DNA of 42,261 nucleotides from Gammaproteobacteria bacterium. GTDB lineage: Bacteria > Pseudomonadota > Gammaproteobacteria > JAADGQ01. The stretch spans positions 1 through 42,261 of the forward strand of contig WFXF01000028.1 in NCBI GenBank assembly GCA_015490755.1, given 5' to 3'. Both the position numbers and the translations under genes were made by a program. Shown one piece after another: positions 1-10,796 of the stretch. The number at the start of each line of letters is the position of its first letter. The first letter of the stretch is position 1. The notes under the pieces were generated by a model. That model did no database searches. It had not been told where the DNA came from and saw only the letters and a program-made list of their open reading frames with translations.

Positions 1-149
1 GAATGAAAAGTCTACTGCGGAAAATCCATTTCGGCCATATTTGGTGTAAATTTTCGTTAAATAGAACAACTATTCGCCTCAAATTTACACCAAATCTGCC
101 TCAAAATGGCTTTCCCTCGCTACGACTTCCATTCTCGGACAGCCTCCTA
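1..149. mobile_element. Possible end of an IS or MITE-like element (remnant)
   Basis: This stretch has no convincing gene. Its inner edge, at 132-149, is an 18-base sequence whose reverse complement reads TAGGAGGCTGTCCGAGAA. The same 18-mer occurs again at 11081-11098 inside the mlaB tail. The reverse-transcriptase fragment stops exactly where this sequence begins, as expected if an element inserted there. GAGGCTGTC-type ends resemble terminal repeats of some transposable elements, but no transposase is visible and the outer end lies beyond the window, so the element cannot be named. Confidence 0.35.
39..95. repeat. 15-bp perfect inverted repeat in the IS-like end
   Basis: ATTTGGTGTAAATTT at 39-53 is matched by its exact reverse complement at 81-95, with 27 bases between. 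The symmetry continues imperfectly outward: CCATTTCGGCC on the left resembles the complement of the right flank, which reads GCCTCAAAATGG. Such subterminal symmetry is common in small non-autonomous elements. A regulatory role cannot be excluded. Confidence 0.55.
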
Positions 150-303
150 GCGGCGACCATCGGCTTTGGGTATCTCAACCCGCTTGACGGCTTGTGCTCG
201 ATAGTGACCGTTCAGCAGCTGCCTTTTGATCTCGAGCCAGTGTTGTCTCAGGTAGTCCGGGAGTTCTGCTACCGTCATCTCGTCTACACCGGGGACACCC
301 TTG
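147..303 (-). pseudogene. Group II intron reverse transcriptase/maturase, internal fragment
   Basis: The minus-strand frame reads NKGVPGVDEMTV, then ELPDYLRQHW, then VKRVEIPKADG. This is the conserved N-terminal block of LtrA-type reverse transcriptases encoded by group II introns. Only about 50 residues remain. Upstream, the match begins directly after the stop codon of the relE gene, so the intron protein's own N terminus is missing. Downstream, the frame ends at a TAG within the 18-base IS-like end, before any YADD catalytic motif. The fragment cannot be active and marks a former retroelement. No intron RNA domain V or VI is visible. Confidence 0.75.
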
Positions 304-573
304 TTATGTGATATTTCTATATACGTCTTTTCTATGACCCACTCGAACAATTTCAATAACCAGACGATTGCTCTCTATTGAATATACAATTCTATAATCA
401 CCAATTCTCTGTCGATAGATATGCTCTGTGCCAATTAACTTCTTGCTGCCAGCAGGATGAAGATTATGTGGTAACTTCTCAATGGCGCTAATTATGTTAT
501 TTATTACCTTCTTTGGTAATCGTCTAAGCTCCTTCTTTGCGGAGCTTTTCCATTCGATACTATAGGTGGCCAC
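304..573 (-). CDS. RelE/ParE-family toxin
   Basis: This 89-residue basic protein has the RelE fold signature: an N-terminal KKELRRLPKKV helix, YRQRIGDYRIVYSI in the middle, and the C-terminal IEIVRVGHRKDVYR. RelE-type proteins usually cut mRNA on the ribosome, whereas ParE relatives act on gyrase. The sequence fits RelE better but does not decide. The start is GTG, and the gene overlaps the upstream antitoxin gene by 14 bases, so the two are probably translationally coupled. The stop codon lies exactly where the reverse-transcriptase fragment begins, so the last residues may come from the junction. Confidence 0.85.
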   Translation of the reverse strand: MATYSIEWKSSAKKELRRLPKKVINNIISAIEKLPHNLHPAGSKKLIGTEHIYRQRIGDYRIVYSIESNRLVIEIVRVGHRKDVYRNIT

Positions 574-760
574 TGTCTCTCAACTCTTTAATGAAGTCAG
601 CGTGACTAGTTGTTGGTTCTTCTCTCCTTTCTGCAACAACTACCAAATCCTCCAAGTCATGTATAAGCTCTTGAAAGTCTGTTATTGGCAATACCACAGA
701 TTTTCTCTGTCCTTTTTCATCCGTGATGAACTGAGGATGAAGTTGTTCAATGTTTATCAT
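560..760 (-). CDS. Antitoxin of the RelE-type pair
   Basis: This 66-residue acidic protein lies directly upstream of, and overlaps, the RelE-type toxin gene. It begins MINIEQLHPQF. The central segment VVLPITDFQELIHDLEDL resembles Phd/YefM-like antitoxins, where a small N-terminal DNA-binding part precedes a toxin-binding tail. The ATG at 760 is preferred over one six codons upstream because AAGGAAA sits at the right distance before it. The protein probably neutralises the toxin and represses its own operon. Family assignment rests on position and size more than on sequence. Confidence 0.75.
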   Translation of the reverse strand: MINIEQLHPQFITDEKGQRKSVVLPITDFQELIHDLEDLVVVAERREEPTTSHADFIKELRDSGHL

Positions 761-1053
761 TATATATTTCCTTTGCATTTTTCACATAACACCGCCCATC
801 AGTAGCTACAACAAGTAGCGCAGCTTTTCTGTTGTTGTCATGCTTTGACCCCACATAATAGCTCAGAAAACGTGATAATATAACTTTATAAGGCGGTTAC
901 CAAGATCTTATGGAAGGTTATTTGACTGTTATTTCTGAGTTGCATATCTGTATTCACACATAACACCACTTTGAGCTGTCCACTGGAGCCAATCGGGCTG
1001 TTCGAAGAGTCTGAATCATTTATTGAACAACACAGATAACCGTCAATTCAACC
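761..1053. other. Intergenic region between trhP and the relE-type pair
   Basis: No supportable gene is seen here. It should hold the antitoxin promoter, reading to the left, but no convincing -35/-10 pair was found. The 11-mer CACATAACACC occurs twice in direct orientation, at 783-793 and 957-967; its meaning is unknown. Confidence 0.4.
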
Positions 1054-2370
1054 TTAAAACCCTTTCACTGTAGAGTGCCCCAGGTTTTTTGCCAACAAAC
1101 CCAACTTCACATTTTTTGTGGGTACAGGAATACGTATTTTATAACCACCACCGGGGGCTTCCTGCATCGGTTTTCCATAAAAGTCTTCCATGCTCTCAAG
1201 TGTGATGGTGTGATTTCCACTGGGTAAAATAACTTCCAGTGAATCACCCACACATACTTTATTTTTCACCAACACTTCTGCCAGATCTTTGTCTTCATCA
1301 AAACCGATAAATTCACCTACAAATTTTTGGCTGTAATATTCTGAGTTTCCCTGAATATAGTTTTGGTATTCATGTGTATCATGGCGTTTATAAAAACCAT
1401 CGGTATAACCGCGATTCGCCAGTGACTCCAATGCGCCCAACATGCTCGGGTCAAACGGTTTTCCAGCCACAGCGTCATCAATCGCTTTGCGATAGATCTG
1501 TGCGGTGCGCGTCACGTAATAGTGAGATTTTGTTCGTCCTTCTATTTTTAGAGAATCAATGCCTATCTTCGCTAACCGCACCACATGTTCAACCGCTCGA
1601 AGATCTTTCGAGTTCATAATATATGTGCCCAACTCGTCTTCAAAAATGGGCATAAGTTGATCTGGGCGACCCGCCTCTTCGATCAGGTAAGTTTTATCGG
1701 CTTTAGGATGGCGTTCTGATTTTTTATACAAATCCCCCGTTTCATCTTCAATGGCTTCAAAGGTCTTATATTTCCAGCGACACGCATTGGTGCAAGCGCC
1801 CTGATTGGGATCACGATGATTGAAATAACCGGATAACAGACAGCGCCCCGAATAGGCAATGCATAATGCACCATGAACAAATACTTCCAGTTCGATCTCT
1901 GGACAACGCTGGCGAATTTCTTCAATTTCATCCAGAGAGAGTTCTCGCGACAGGATAATTCGCTGAACCCCCATTGACTGCCAAAACTTCACTGCTGCGT
2001 AATTTACCGTATTGGCCTGCACAGAGAGGTGAACGGGCAAATCAGGCCAACGTTCTCGAACCCACATAATCAGCCCAGGATCTGCCATTATGAATGCATC
2101 GGGTTTCAGTGCCACCACTTCTTCCATATCTTTCATAAAAGTGGTAAGTTTTGAGTTATGTGGAATCACATTAGCGGCCACAAAAAGCTGTTTGCCTTGT
2201 TGATGCGCTTCACTAATACCAATCCGCAAATGCTCAAGATTGAAATCATTGTTACGGACACGCAAGCTATAACGCGGCATTCCGGCATATACTGCATCAG
2301 CCCCGTAGGCAAACGCGTAACGCATATTTTTTAAAGTGCCAGCAGGCGAGAGAAGTTCAGGTGCTTTCAT
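1054..2370 (-). CDS. trhP: TrhP (YegQ), prephenate-dependent tRNA uridine hydroxylation protein, peptidase U32 family
   Basis: The 438-residue protein follows E. coli YegQ closely from its first residues (PELLSPAGTLKNMRYAFAYG). It carries the U32 signature EVFVHGALCIAYSGRC near residue 165, followed by the CTNACRW cysteine cluster thought to hold an Fe-S cluster. TrhP takes part in 5-hydroxylation of U34 in several tRNAs, the first step toward cmo5U-type modifications. The ATG at 2370 is chosen over the adjacent TTG. The protein is slightly shorter than the E. coli one (about 453). The gene follows rdgB by 15 bases on the same strand, so co-transcription with rph-rdgB is likely. Confidence 0.93.
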   Translation of the reverse strand: MKAPELLSPAGTLKNMRYAFAYGADAVYAGMPRYSLRVRNNDFNLEHLRIGISEAHQQGKQLFVAANVIPHNSKLTTFMKDMEEVVALKPDAFIMADPGLIMWVRERWPDLPVHLSVQANTVNYAAVKFWQSMGVQRIILSRELSLDEIEEIRQRCPEIELEVFVHGALCIAYSGRCLLSGYFNHRDPNQGACTNACRWKYKTFEAIEDETGDLYKKSERHPKADKTYLIEEAGRPDQLMPIFEDELGTYIMNSKDLRAVEHVVRLAKIGIDSLKIEGRTKSHYYVTRTAQIYRKAIDDAVAGKPFDPSMLGALESLANRGYTDGFYKRHDTHEYQNYIQGNSEYYSQKFVGEFIGFDEDKDLAEVLVKNKVCVGDSLEVILPSGNHTITLESMEDFYGKPMQEAPGGGYKIRIPVPTKNVKLGLLAKNLGHSTVKGF

Positions 2371-2385
2371 CAATTTAACGCTAAT

Positions 2386-3000
2386 TTATACTTTTAAAGA
2401 GGCCAGCAATTTTTGCAACGCCTGGCCACGATGACTGATCCGGTTTTTCTCATCCTTGGGCAACTCGGCCGATGTGCAGCAATGCGTGGGTACATAAAAG
2501 ACAGGATCATAACCAAACCCACCTACCCCCAAAGATTCAAATAAAATCCGCCCTTCCCAGGCACTTTGGCATACAAGTGGCGTGGGATCATTTTCATGCT
2601 GCATATAAACAATCACACATTGAAACCGCGCAGTACGTTCACTCTCATCAATACCCTGAAGGTCAGCCAGTAGCTTTTCACGATTTTTCTCATCCGTGGC
2701 TGAGGCTCCGGCATAACGTGAAGAGTAAATTCCTGGCGCTCCTTGAAGCGCATCAACCTCAATACCCGAGTCATCCGCAATTGCAGGCAGCCCTGTATAG
2801 TGCGCCGCATTGCGTGCTTTAATAATGGCGTTTTCAATGAATGTCAAACCCGTTTCGTCGGCTGGTGGCACATCAAACTCGGATTGTGGAACGATATCCA
2901 GAACCAAACCGGATAACAGTTGACTCATTTCCCGAACTTTGCCCTGATTCCCCGTTGCTAAAACGATACGTGACACAGTTTTTTTGTCAGGCTCTGGCAT
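2386..3000 (-). CDS. rdgB: RdgB, dITP/XTP pyrophosphatase (Ham1 family)
   Basis: This 204-residue house-cleaning enzyme hydrolyses non-canonical purine nucleoside triphosphates (dITP, dXTP, ITP) to monophosphates so they are not incorporated into DNA or RNA. Visible motifs are [12 protein letters not shown] at the N terminus, [11 protein letters not shown] with the catalytic acidic residues, [18 protein letters not shown], and SHRGQAL at the C terminus. The start at 3000 lies one base after the rph stop codon and has GGGGA before it, so it is preferred over an upstream in-frame start inside rph. The rph-rdgB arrangement is common in gammaproteobacteria. Confidence 0.96.
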   Translation of the reverse strand: MPEPDKKTVSRIVLATGNQGKVREMSQLLSGLVLDIVPQSEFDVPPADETGLTFIENAIIKARNAAHYTGLPAIADDSGIEVDALQGAPGIYSSRYAGASATDEKNREKLLADLQGIDESERTARFQCVIVYMQHENDPTPLVCQSAWEGRILFESLGVGGFGYDPVFYVPTHCCTSAELPKDEKNRISHRGQALQKLLASLKV

Positions 3001-3001
3001 A

Positions 3002-3706
3002 TTAAATCCCCAAAGTCTCACGCTGAATTTCAATTAATTCAGTAACACCTTTATGAGCCAGATCCAGCATGCCATTCAACTCTTCACGGTGAAAAGCATG
3101 ACCTTCTGCGGTGCCTTGCAACTCAATAAATGCACCCGCATCATTCATAATCACATTCATATCTGTTTCTGCATTAGAATCTTCTGCATAATCAAGATCC
3201 AACACGGGTTTGCCTTTATAAATACCAACAGAAACAGCCGCTACCGCACCATACACGGGAACTTTTTTACCCAATTTTTTCTGCATCGCATCAACCATCG
3301 CCACATAAGCGCCTGTAATCGATGCGGTGCGAGTGCCACCATCGGCTTGAATCACATCACAATCCAGTACGATGGTATTTTCCCCCAAGCCCTTCAAATC
3401 CACTGCAGCTCGCAATGAACGCCCGATCAGGCGCTGAATTTCTACTGTACGCCCACCCTGTTTACCTCTGGCAGCCTCACGCCCCATTCGTGAACCGGTC
3501 GAACGCGGTAACATCCCATACTCTGCCGTGATCCATCCTTGGCCTTTGCCCTTCAAAAAACGGGGAACCTGATTGTCCAGACTGGCAGTACAAATCACTT
3601 TGGTATCCCCAAACTCGACCAAGACTGAACCTTCAGCATGTTTGGTGAAATTACGTGTTAATTTAATTGTTCTTAATTCATCAAGAGCTCGACCACTCGG
3701 ACGCAT
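3002..3706 (-). CDS. rph: Ribonuclease PH
   Basis: The 234-residue phosphorolytic 3'-5' exoribonuclease trims the 3' ends of tRNA precursors. It opens [12 protein letters not shown] and contains [56 protein letters not shown] and [19 protein letters not shown], all typical of the family, with full length (E. coli 238). An in-frame extension upstream is rejected because AAGGAAG precedes the ATG at 3706. The gene is divergent from yicC across 115 bases, the same pairing as in E. coli. Confidence 0.97.
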   Translation of the reverse strand: MRPSGRALDELRTIKLTRNFTKHAEGSVLVEFGDTKVICTASLDNQVPRFLKGKGQGWITAEYGMLPRSTGSRMGREAARGKQGGRTVEIQRLIGRSLRAAVDLKGLGENTIVLDCDVIQADGGTRTASITGAYVAMVDAMQKKLGKKVPVYGAVAAVSVGIYKGKPVLDLDYAEDSNAETDMNVIMNDAGAFIELQGTAEGHAFHREELNGMLDLAHKGVTELIEIQRETLGI

Positions 3707-3821
3707 AACAGGCTTCCTTTTTATAGATTTAGATAATTTAGGTAAATAGATTAGAATGTGGCGCAGTATAGCACCAAGCCAATCCAAAAATTTCATGAAT
3801 TAAGGATTAAAAAGAGACAAT

Positions 3822-4691
3822 ATGATACGAAGCATGACTGCTTTTGCCCACAAACAGGCTCAAACTGAATGGGGTACACTGACGTGGGAAATTCGCTCAG
3901 TGAATCATCGCTATCTGGAAGCGGCCATTCGTCTGCCTGATTGCTTGCGTCCACTAGAAACATCGGTTCGTGAAGCACTCAAAAAACAGCTCAGCCGAGG
4001 CAAGATCGATTGCAATCTCCGATTTCAACGTGATGAATCCAGTAATGCGCTCATTGAAGTCAATCAAGCACTTGCGGAGCAGCTCATCACCGCCAGTCAG
4101 CAAATAAATACCTTATTAAAAACCAACGCCACCCCCATTAAAGCAATGGAAATTTTAAACTGGCCAGGCATTGTGCAAGGTGTTGAACTTGATGCCAAAC
4201 CGCTGCAAACAGCCGCAATAAAGCTGCTTGAAGCAACGCTGCCTGAACTACGTGATTCGCGTGAACGCGAAGGTAAAAAACTACAAACACTCATACGTCA
4301 ACGCTGCGATGCAATGGAAAGTTGCATTGCTCAAATTAAAACATGCCTGCCACAAGTACTAGAAACAATACGTCAAACACTCAGCAATCGACTCGCCGAG
4401 TTAAAGTCGGAGATTGATCTGTCACGGCTCGAACAGGAGTTAGTACTGCTTGCGCAAAAACTGGATGTTGATGAAGAGCTGGATCGACTCGCTACGCACC
4501 TCATCGAGGTTCGGCGTACTTTAACACTTGATGAAGCTGTTGGAAGGCGGCTCGATTTTCTCATGCAAGAGCTGAATCGTGAAGTCAATACCATCGCATC
4601 AAAATCAGCCAGTGCAGAAATCACTCGCATCAGCGTCGAACTGAAAGTACTCATTGAACAGATGCGTGAACAAGTCCAGAATATTGAATAG
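3822..4691 (+). CDS. yicC: YicC-family endoribonuclease
   Basis: The 289-residue protein opens MIRSMTAFA and has EIRSVNHRYLE, the YicC N-terminal signature. It ends with EVRRTLTLDEAVGRRLDFLMQELNREVNTIASKS, the conserved DUF1732 C-terminal block. E. coli YicC is an endoribonuclease implicated in turnover of small RNAs such as RyhB. Its length equals the E. coli protein to within two residues. It is divergent from rph, a conserved pairing, and is followed 28 bases later by minC on the same strand, which is less usual. Confidence 0.93.
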   Translation: MIRSMTAFAHKQAQTEWGTLTWEIRSVNHRYLEAAIRLPDCLRPLETSVREALKKQLSRGKIDCNLRFQRDESSNALIEVNQALAEQLITASQQINTLLKTNATPIKAMEILNWPGIVQGVELDAKPLQTAAIKLLEATLPELRDSREREGKKLQTLIRQRCDAMESCIAQIKTCLPQVLETIRQTLSNRLAELKSEIDLSRLEQELVLLAQKLDVDEELDRLATHLIEVRRTLTLDEAVGRRLDFLMQELNREVNTIASKSASAEITRISVELKVLIEQMREQVQNIE

Positions 4692-4719
4692 AATAAGTGC
4701 AAGCTAACTCGGAAAGTTT

Positions 4720-5469
4720 ATGAAACCGAACAATCAAAAACAGGATAGTTTTCGCCTCAGGGGAAGCTTTTTTACTCTTTCAGCAATGGAACTATACTCT
4801 GCGGACATTGATAGTATTGATGAGCAACTGACAAAAAACATAGCACTCGCCCCCAAGTTCTTTGAAAAAGCACCACTTGTCATTGATCTGGAAAAAATTA
4901 ATGGGAAAATCCCCAATCTGTCCACTCTCAAGCAACTGTTAGAGAAACACAACCTGATTCCTGTCGCAGTCTGCTCCTCTAAAAAAGCACACCAGACAGC
5001 AGCGCATAAAGCTGGGCTTGGTATACTGACAGCGAATGCCCCCGCACCACAAGCTGAAACCATCCCAAATCAAACAAAAGAGACTGAAACAGACGACCAC
5101 CAAAAAGAGGTAGAAGCAGCACCTCATTATGAGGTCAAAAATCACGGACTTGTGATTCGCCATGCGGTGCGTTCAGGCCAGCAAATTTATGCGCGTGGGG
5201 GAGATTTAACCGTACTGGCATCCGTTAGCACAGGCGCAGAAATACTGGCCGATGGCAATATCCATATTTACGGTACACTGCGAGGCCGGGCTTTTGCGGG
5301 TGCCAGCGGTGATACTGATGCGATGATTTTCTGCCACAGTCTGCAAGCTGAACTGGTTTCGATCGCTGGGCACTACCAGCTCAATGAAAAAATTGACTCA
5401 AATTATCTAAATAAACGAACGGTGACTCACTTGCAAGACGAGCGACTACTTATTGATTTGCTGGATTAA
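4720..5469 (+). CDS. minC: MinC, septum-site inhibitor
   Basis: The 249-residue inhibitor of FtsZ assembly acts at the cell poles once recruited by MinD. Residues 1 to about 110 form the N-terminal FtsZ-inhibiting domain (SFRLRGSFFTLSAMEL, PLVIDLEKINGKIPNL). An acidic linker of about 30 residues follows. The C-terminal beta-helix domain has VRSGQQIYARGGDLTVLASVSTG and GNIHIYGTLRGRAFAGASGD, the MinD-binding and dimerisation part. It is the first gene of the minCDE cluster; 125 AT-rich bases separate it from minD. Confidence 0.95.
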   Translation: MKPNNQKQDSFRLRGSFFTLSAMELYSADIDSIDEQLTKNIALAPKFFEKAPLVIDLEKINGKIPNLSTLKQLLEKHNLIPVAVCSSKKAHQTAAHKAGLGILTANAPAPQAETIPNQTKETETDDHQKEVEAAPHYEVKNHGLVIRHAVRSGQQIYARGGDLTVLASVSTGAEILADGNIHIYGTLRGRAFAGASGDTDAMIFCHSLQAELVSIAGHYQLNEKIDSNYLNKRTVTHLQDERLLIDLLD

Positions 5470-5594
5470 CAATGATAAACAAGACAAGCGCTTAACTAAA
5501 CAAATATAAGGATGTGGTTTTGGAAGATCAAAAATACATATATAAATTATTTTTTCTAAAAAAATTAAACAATAACTTAGGGAATATACTGTAA

Positions 5595-6416
5595 ATGTCT
5601 CAGATCATTGTCGTCACGTCCGGTAAAGGGGGCGTAGGAAAAACCACCACAAGCGCTTCATTTGGCTCAGGATTGGCCTTGAAAGGCCACAAAACAGTCA
5701 TTATCGATTTTGATATTGGCTTGCGTAATCTTGATCTGATCATGGGCTGTGAACGCCGTGTTGTCTATGACTTTGTCAACGTTGTTAATGATGAAGCCAA
5801 CTTGAATCAAGCGCTGATTAAAGATAAACGTGTCGATAATCTGTTTTTGCTACCTGCATCCCAAACACGCAATAAAGATGCTCTGACTCGAGAAGGTGTT
5901 GAACGCATTTTCGACCAGCTGACCAATGAGCACAACTTTGACTATATCGTATGTGACTCTCCAGCCGGAATCGAACACGGTGCTTTAATGGCACTCTACT
6001 TTGCCGATGAAGCCATTATCGTCACCAACCCCGAAGTCTCCTCTGTGCGTGACTCAGACCGGATATTAGGTATTTTAGCCAGCCAGTCCCGCCGTGCAGA
6101 ACGCGGTGAAGACCCTGTTAAAGAACGAATGTTACTGACTCGCTACTGCCCCACACGTGTTGCAAGTGGTGACATGCTTTGTATTGAAGATATTGAAGAA
6201 ATCCTAGCCATCCCTTTAATCGGCGTAATTCCCGAGTCAGGCGATGTATTAAAAGCATCAAATTCAGGGTCACCTGTCATACTGGATAGCGAAAGCAATG
6301 CTGCGCAAGCCTACAGCGACGCTGTTGACCGTTTCCTTGGCGAAGAAGTTCCTTTACGGTTTATCACGGAAGAGAAACCAGGGTTATTTAAAAGATTATT
6401 CGGAGGCAAAGGATGA
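5595..6416 (+). CDS. minD: MinD, membrane-associated cell-division ATPase
   Basis: This 273-residue ParA/MinD-family ATPase carries the deviant Walker A motif [12 protein letters not shown] at residues 10-21, with the signature lysine. It also has [24 protein letters not shown] and the Walker B region [15 protein letters not shown]. The C-terminal [15 protein letters not shown] is the amphipathic membrane-targeting helix. MinD recruits MinC to the membrane and oscillates with MinE to place the division site at midcell. Its stop overlaps the minE start by four bases (ATGA), indicating coupled translation. Confidence 0.98.
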   Translation: MSQIIVVTSGKGGVGKTTTSASFGSGLALKGHKTVIIDFDIGLRNLDLIMGCERRVVYDFVNVVNDEANLNQALIKDKRVDNLFLLPASQTRNKDALTREGVERIFDQLTNEHNFDYIVCDSPAGIEHGALMALYFADEAIIVTNPEVSSVRDSDRILGILASQSRRAERGEDPVKERMLLTRYCPTRVASGDMLCIEDIEEILAIPLIGVIPESGDVLKASNSGSPVILDSESNAAQAYSDAVDRFLGEEVPLRFITEEKPGLFKRLFGGKG

Positions 6417-6679
6417 GCCTGCTAGACTATTTTCGCACACCTAAAAAAAATACGGCTTCTCTCGCTAAAGAACGTTTGCAAATTATTGTTGCACACGAAC
6501 GATCTAAACGTGGAACACCGAGTTATCTACCACAAATGCAAAAGGAAATTTTAGCTGTGATTAGCAAGTATGTAGACATTGATAAAGAGCAAGTCAAAGT
6601 CAATCTTGACAAAAATGATCAGGTTTCTGTTCTCGAACTCAATGTCACCCTGCCTGATAATGAGTCTCAAATACGATAA
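6413..6679 (+). CDS. minE: MinE, topological specificity factor
   Basis: This 88-residue protein begins [30 protein letters not shown], with an N-terminal membrane-binding segment and the MinD-contact helix. The C-terminal beta domain includes [29 protein letters not shown]. It stimulates the MinD ATPase and confines MinCD to the poles. Length matches E. coli (88). It overlaps minD by four bases and precedes uppP by 16 bases. Confidence 0.97.
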   Translation: MSLLDYFRTPKKNTASLAKERLQIIVAHERSKRGTPSYLPQMQKEILAVISKYVDIDKEQVKVNLDKNDQVSVLELNVTLPDNESQIR

Positions 6680-6695
6680 ATCAAAAAGTTAATTT

Positions 6696-7493
6696 ATGGA
6701 TTTTATACAGATCGCGGTTTTAGCCATTGTTCAAGGGCTGACCGAATTTCTACCTGTCTCCAGCTCAGCCCATCTGATTTTAGTCCCGACCTTGACAGGC
6801 TGGGAAGATCAAGGGCTGGCTTTTGATGTTGCGGTTCATGTCGGAACATTGGCCGCTGTCGTCGCCTATTTCCGCCGTGAGCTGACCAAAATGTTTACCG
6901 ACTGGTCTGCTTCCCTGGCAGGTAAAGGCCAAACCAGGGAGAGCAAGCTGGCGTGGGCCGTACTATTGGGTACGATTCCTGCCGGGCTTGCCGGTCTGTT
7001 ATTCAAGGATTTCATTGAAGAGAATTTACGTGGCCCGATTGTGATCGCTATTACAACTATTGTATTTGGTATTGCATTATGGATTGCAGATCGCAGGGGA
7101 AAGTTGAGCCGAAACGAATACAGCATCGTCTGGTTTGATGTTATAGTCATTGGCTGTGCTCAGGCATTAGCGCTTATTCCGGGCACATCACGCTCAGGAA
7201 TCACGATCACCGCCGCGCTTCTACTTGGCATGACGCGTGAAGCCGGAGCACGATTTTCATTCCTGCTCTCCATTCCGATTATTGTTTTAGCGGGTGGATT
7301 AGAGACCGTTGACTACCTTGAACATGCAAAAGGGGATGACTGGCTGCCACTGGTTCTAGGTGCTGTACTTTCGGCAGTAAGTGCCTATCTTTGCATTCAC
7401 TTCTTCCTGAAGCTGCTTGACCGCATCGGTATGACACCTTTTGTGATCTACCGTTTGTTATTGGGCATTGTACTCTTGGCGGTATTTTTATAA
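6696..7493 (+). CDS. uppP: UppP (BacA), undecaprenyl-diphosphatase
   Basis: The 265-residue polytopic membrane enzyme dephosphorylates undecaprenyl diphosphate, recycling the lipid carrier for peptidoglycan and other wall polymers. The two catalytic blocks are clear: QGLTEFLPVSSSAHLIL near residues 14-30 and IPGTSRSGITITAALLLGM near residues 160-180. Hydrophobic helices fill the rest. It stands 16 bases after minE and is probably read from the min transcript. It converges on hisD with a hairpin between. Confidence 0.97.
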   Translation: MDFIQIAVLAIVQGLTEFLPVSSSAHLILVPTLTGWEDQGLAFDVAVHVGTLAAVVAYFRRELTKMFTDWSASLAGKGQTRESKLAWAVLLGTIPAGLAGLLFKDFIEENLRGPIVIAITTIVFGIALWIADRRGKLSRNEYSIVWFDVIVIGCAQALALIPGTSRSGITITAALLLGMTREAGARFSFLLSIPIIVLAGGLETVDYLEHAKGDDWLPLVLGAVLSAVSAYLCIHFFLKLLDRIGMTPFVIYRLLLGIVLLAVFL

Positions 7494-7500
7494 CGAGAGG

Positions 7501-7525
7501 AAGGGGGATAGGAATGCTCCCCCTT
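7501..7525. terminator. Hairpin between convergent uppP and hisD
   Basis: AAGGGGGA at 7501-7508 pairs with TCCCCCTT at 7518-7525 around a nine-base loop, eight base pairs in all. It lies just downstream of uppP and just beyond hisD on the other strand, where a terminator is expected. No T-run follows on either strand, so intrinsic termination is not certain. Confidence 0.45.
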
Positions 7526-7542
7526 AGAAACAATCACGCAGC

Positions 7543-8841
7543 TTATTTTTGAACTCTGTACTCCGCAGAACGAGCATGAGCCGTCAGACCTTCACCACGT
7601 GCAAGTATTGATGCAGGCCGACCTAACCTTGAAGCACCCTCTTTAGAGCAAAAAATCAGGCTGGAACGCTTCTGAAAATCATAAACACCCAGCGGCGATG
7701 AAAAACGTGCAGTACGTGAAGTCGGCAACACATGATTAGGCCCCGCACAATAATCACCCACGGCTTCAGCAGTATACCGGCCCATAAAAACTGCACCGGC
7801 ACTACTGATACTTTTGACAAGTAGCTCAGGATCTTCCACTGACAGTTCAAGGTGTTCTGGAGCTACATGATTTGAAACTTTGGCTGCTTCAACCAAGTCA
7901 GTCACTTGAATCAATACTGCTCTGGACATTAATGATTTTTGAATAATTTCAGCTCTTTCCATCGTCGGTAACAAGCGCTCAATACTCTCTTCAACTTTAC
8001 CGATAAATTCAGCATCAGGGCAGACCAATAAAGATTGCGCATCTTCATCATGCTCTGCTTGAGAAAAGAGATCCATTGCAATCCAGTCGGGATCGGTTTG
8101 ACCATCACAGATCACCAGTATTTCCGATGGCCCGGCAATCATATCGATACCCACCACACCAAATACCATTTTCTTGGCCGTGGCGACATAGATATTACCT
8201 GGCCCGACAATCTTATCGACTTGCGGTACAGTTTCAGTTCCATAAGCCAATGCAGCGACAGCCTGAGCACCGCCGATCGCAAATACTTTATCGACATTTG
8301 ATATGCAGGCCGCAGCCAAGACTAAATCATTGACCTCACCATCCGGTGTAGGCACAACCATAATGAGTTCTTCAACACCTGCAACTTTTGCAGGAATTGC
8401 ATTCATCAACACAGACGATGGATAGGCCGCTTTTCCACCTGGAACATATAAACCTACTCGATCAAGCGGCGTGACTTTTTGCCCCAACATCGTGCCATCA
8501 GCCTCTGTATAAGACCAAGACTCAATTTTTTGATGCTCGTGATAACTTTTTATCCGCTCAGCAGAAAACTCCAGTGTTTTGCGTTGCTCAGCAGTAATCG
8601 ACTGCAGTGCTTTTTGTTGACGATCACGACTGATATCCAATGCCGCCATATCAGCAACACTCATTCGATCAAAGCGATTGGTGTATTCAACAACCGCACT
8701 GTCACCACGCTTTCGAATGTCACTCAGTATGCCGTTGACCGTTTTGAATACAGCATCATCACTGGCTTCATCCCATGCCAGTAACTGATTCAGTTGTGAC
8801 CAAAAAGTACTCTCTTTACTGTTAAGGCGTTTTATTTTCAT
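7543..8841 (-). CDS. hisD: HisD, histidinol dehydrogenase
   Basis: The 432-residue zinc enzyme carries out the last two steps of histidine synthesis, oxidising L-histidinol to L-histidine with NAD. Recognisable blocks are [86 protein letters not shown] with zinc-ligand His, and VAPEHLEL near the catalytic site. The ATG at 8841 is used, adjacent to an alternative GTG. It follows hisG by 15 bases and is the last gene of the mla-murA-his operon. No hisC follows. Confidence 0.97.
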   Translation of the reverse strand: MKIKRLNSKESTFWSQLNQLLAWDEASDDAVFKTVNGILSDIRKRGDSAVVEYTNRFDRMSVADMAALDISRDRQQKALQSITAEQRKTLEFSAERIKSYHEHQKIESWSYTEADGTMLGQKVTPLDRVGLYVPGGKAAYPSSVLMNAIPAKVAGVEELIMVVPTPDGEVNDLVLAAACISNVDKVFAIGGAQAVAALAYGTETVPQVDKIVGPGNIYVATAKKMVFGVVGIDMIAGPSEILVICDGQTDPDWIAMDLFSQAEHDEDAQSLLVCPDAEFIGKVEESIERLLPTMERAEIIQKSLMSRAVLIQVTDLVEAAKVSNHVAPEHLELSVEDPELLVKSISSAGAVFMGRYTAEAVGDYCAGPNHVLPTSRTARFSSPLGVYDFQKRSSLIFCSKEGASRLGRPASILARGEGLTAHARSAEYRVQK

Positions 8842-8856
8842 CACTTCAGTGCCTGT

Positions 8857-9498
8857 TTATTTTTTACGCTGCGCAACAGCTTCTTCAATTTTATCAACAA
8901 AGCCTTTTACCACAGCATGTTTCATTTTCATTGAGGCCTTATTCACAATCAGGCGCGAACTGATATCAGCAATATGCTCATACGGCTTCAGGTCATTCGC
9001 CACAAGCGTATTTCCCGTGTCTACCACATCAACAATCGCATCAGCCAATCCAACTAAAGGTGCAAGCTCCATTGATCCATAGAGTTTGATCATTTCAACC
9101 TGCTCACTTTTCGCTGCAAAATAACGCTTGGCCGTTTTGACATATTTTGTTGCAATACGCAGGCGGCCTTGTGCGTGTATGCCATCCACCGGACCCGCCA
9201 ACATCAGGCGGCACTTTGCAATTTCAAGGTCCAGTGGTTCGTAGATCCCTTCCCCACCATACTCCATCAATACATCTTTACCCGACACACCGACATCAGC
9301 CGCACCATAATCTACATAAACAGGCACATCTGATGCACGGATAATAAGCAGCTTCACATCGTCACGATTGGTATCAAAAATCAGCTTGCGGCTGGTGGCC
9401 AAATCATCCCGAAGCTCAATTCCGGCATAAGCCAGCAAAGGTAAAGTCTCTTTCAGAATACGCCCTTTAGATAAGGCAATTGTCAATTTTTTATCCAT
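8857..9498 (-). CDS. hisG: HisG, ATP phosphoribosyltransferase, short form
   Basis: The 213-residue enzyme condenses ATP with PRPP, the first step of histidine synthesis. Visible features are [18 protein letters not shown] at the N terminus, the [17 protein letters not shown] block, and [12 protein letters not shown] near the PRPP site. It is the short HisG type without the C-terminal ACT-like regulatory domain. In other bacteria this form works with HisZ, which is not in this window. The ATG at 9498 lies six bases after the murA stop. The murA-hisG-hisD order is frequent in gamma- and betaproteobacteria. Confidence 0.96.
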   Translation of the reverse strand: MDKKLTIALSKGRILKETLPLLAYAGIELRDDLATSRKLIFDTNRDDVKLLIIRASDVPVYVDYGAADVGVSGKDVLMEYGGEGIYEPLDLEIAKCRLMLAGPVDGIHAQGRLRIATKYVKTAKRYFAAKSEQVEMIKLYGSMELAPLVGLADAIVDVVDTGNTLVANDLKPYEHIADISSRLIVNKASMKMKHAVVKGFVDKIEEAVAQRKK

Positions 9499-9504
9499 CA
9501 ATTA

Positions 9505-10782
<1,278 letters not shown>

Positions 10783-10796
10783 TCAACTCAAAAAAA

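Noticed and set aside
1-311. Plus-strand ORF at the left edge
   Set aside because: It crosses the IS-like end and the antisense of the reverse-transcriptase fragment and has no protein-like pattern.
783-967. Twin CACATAACACC sequences near a toxin-antitoxin pair, as integron attC sites
   Set aside because: No paired R and L core sites with the required symmetry could be drawn, and there is no integrase in the window. The repeat is only 11 bases.
5470-5594. TTGGAA...TATAAA in the minC-minD gap as a minD promoter
   Set aside because: The spacer is 15 bases and the region is simply AT-rich; the support is too weak to annotate.
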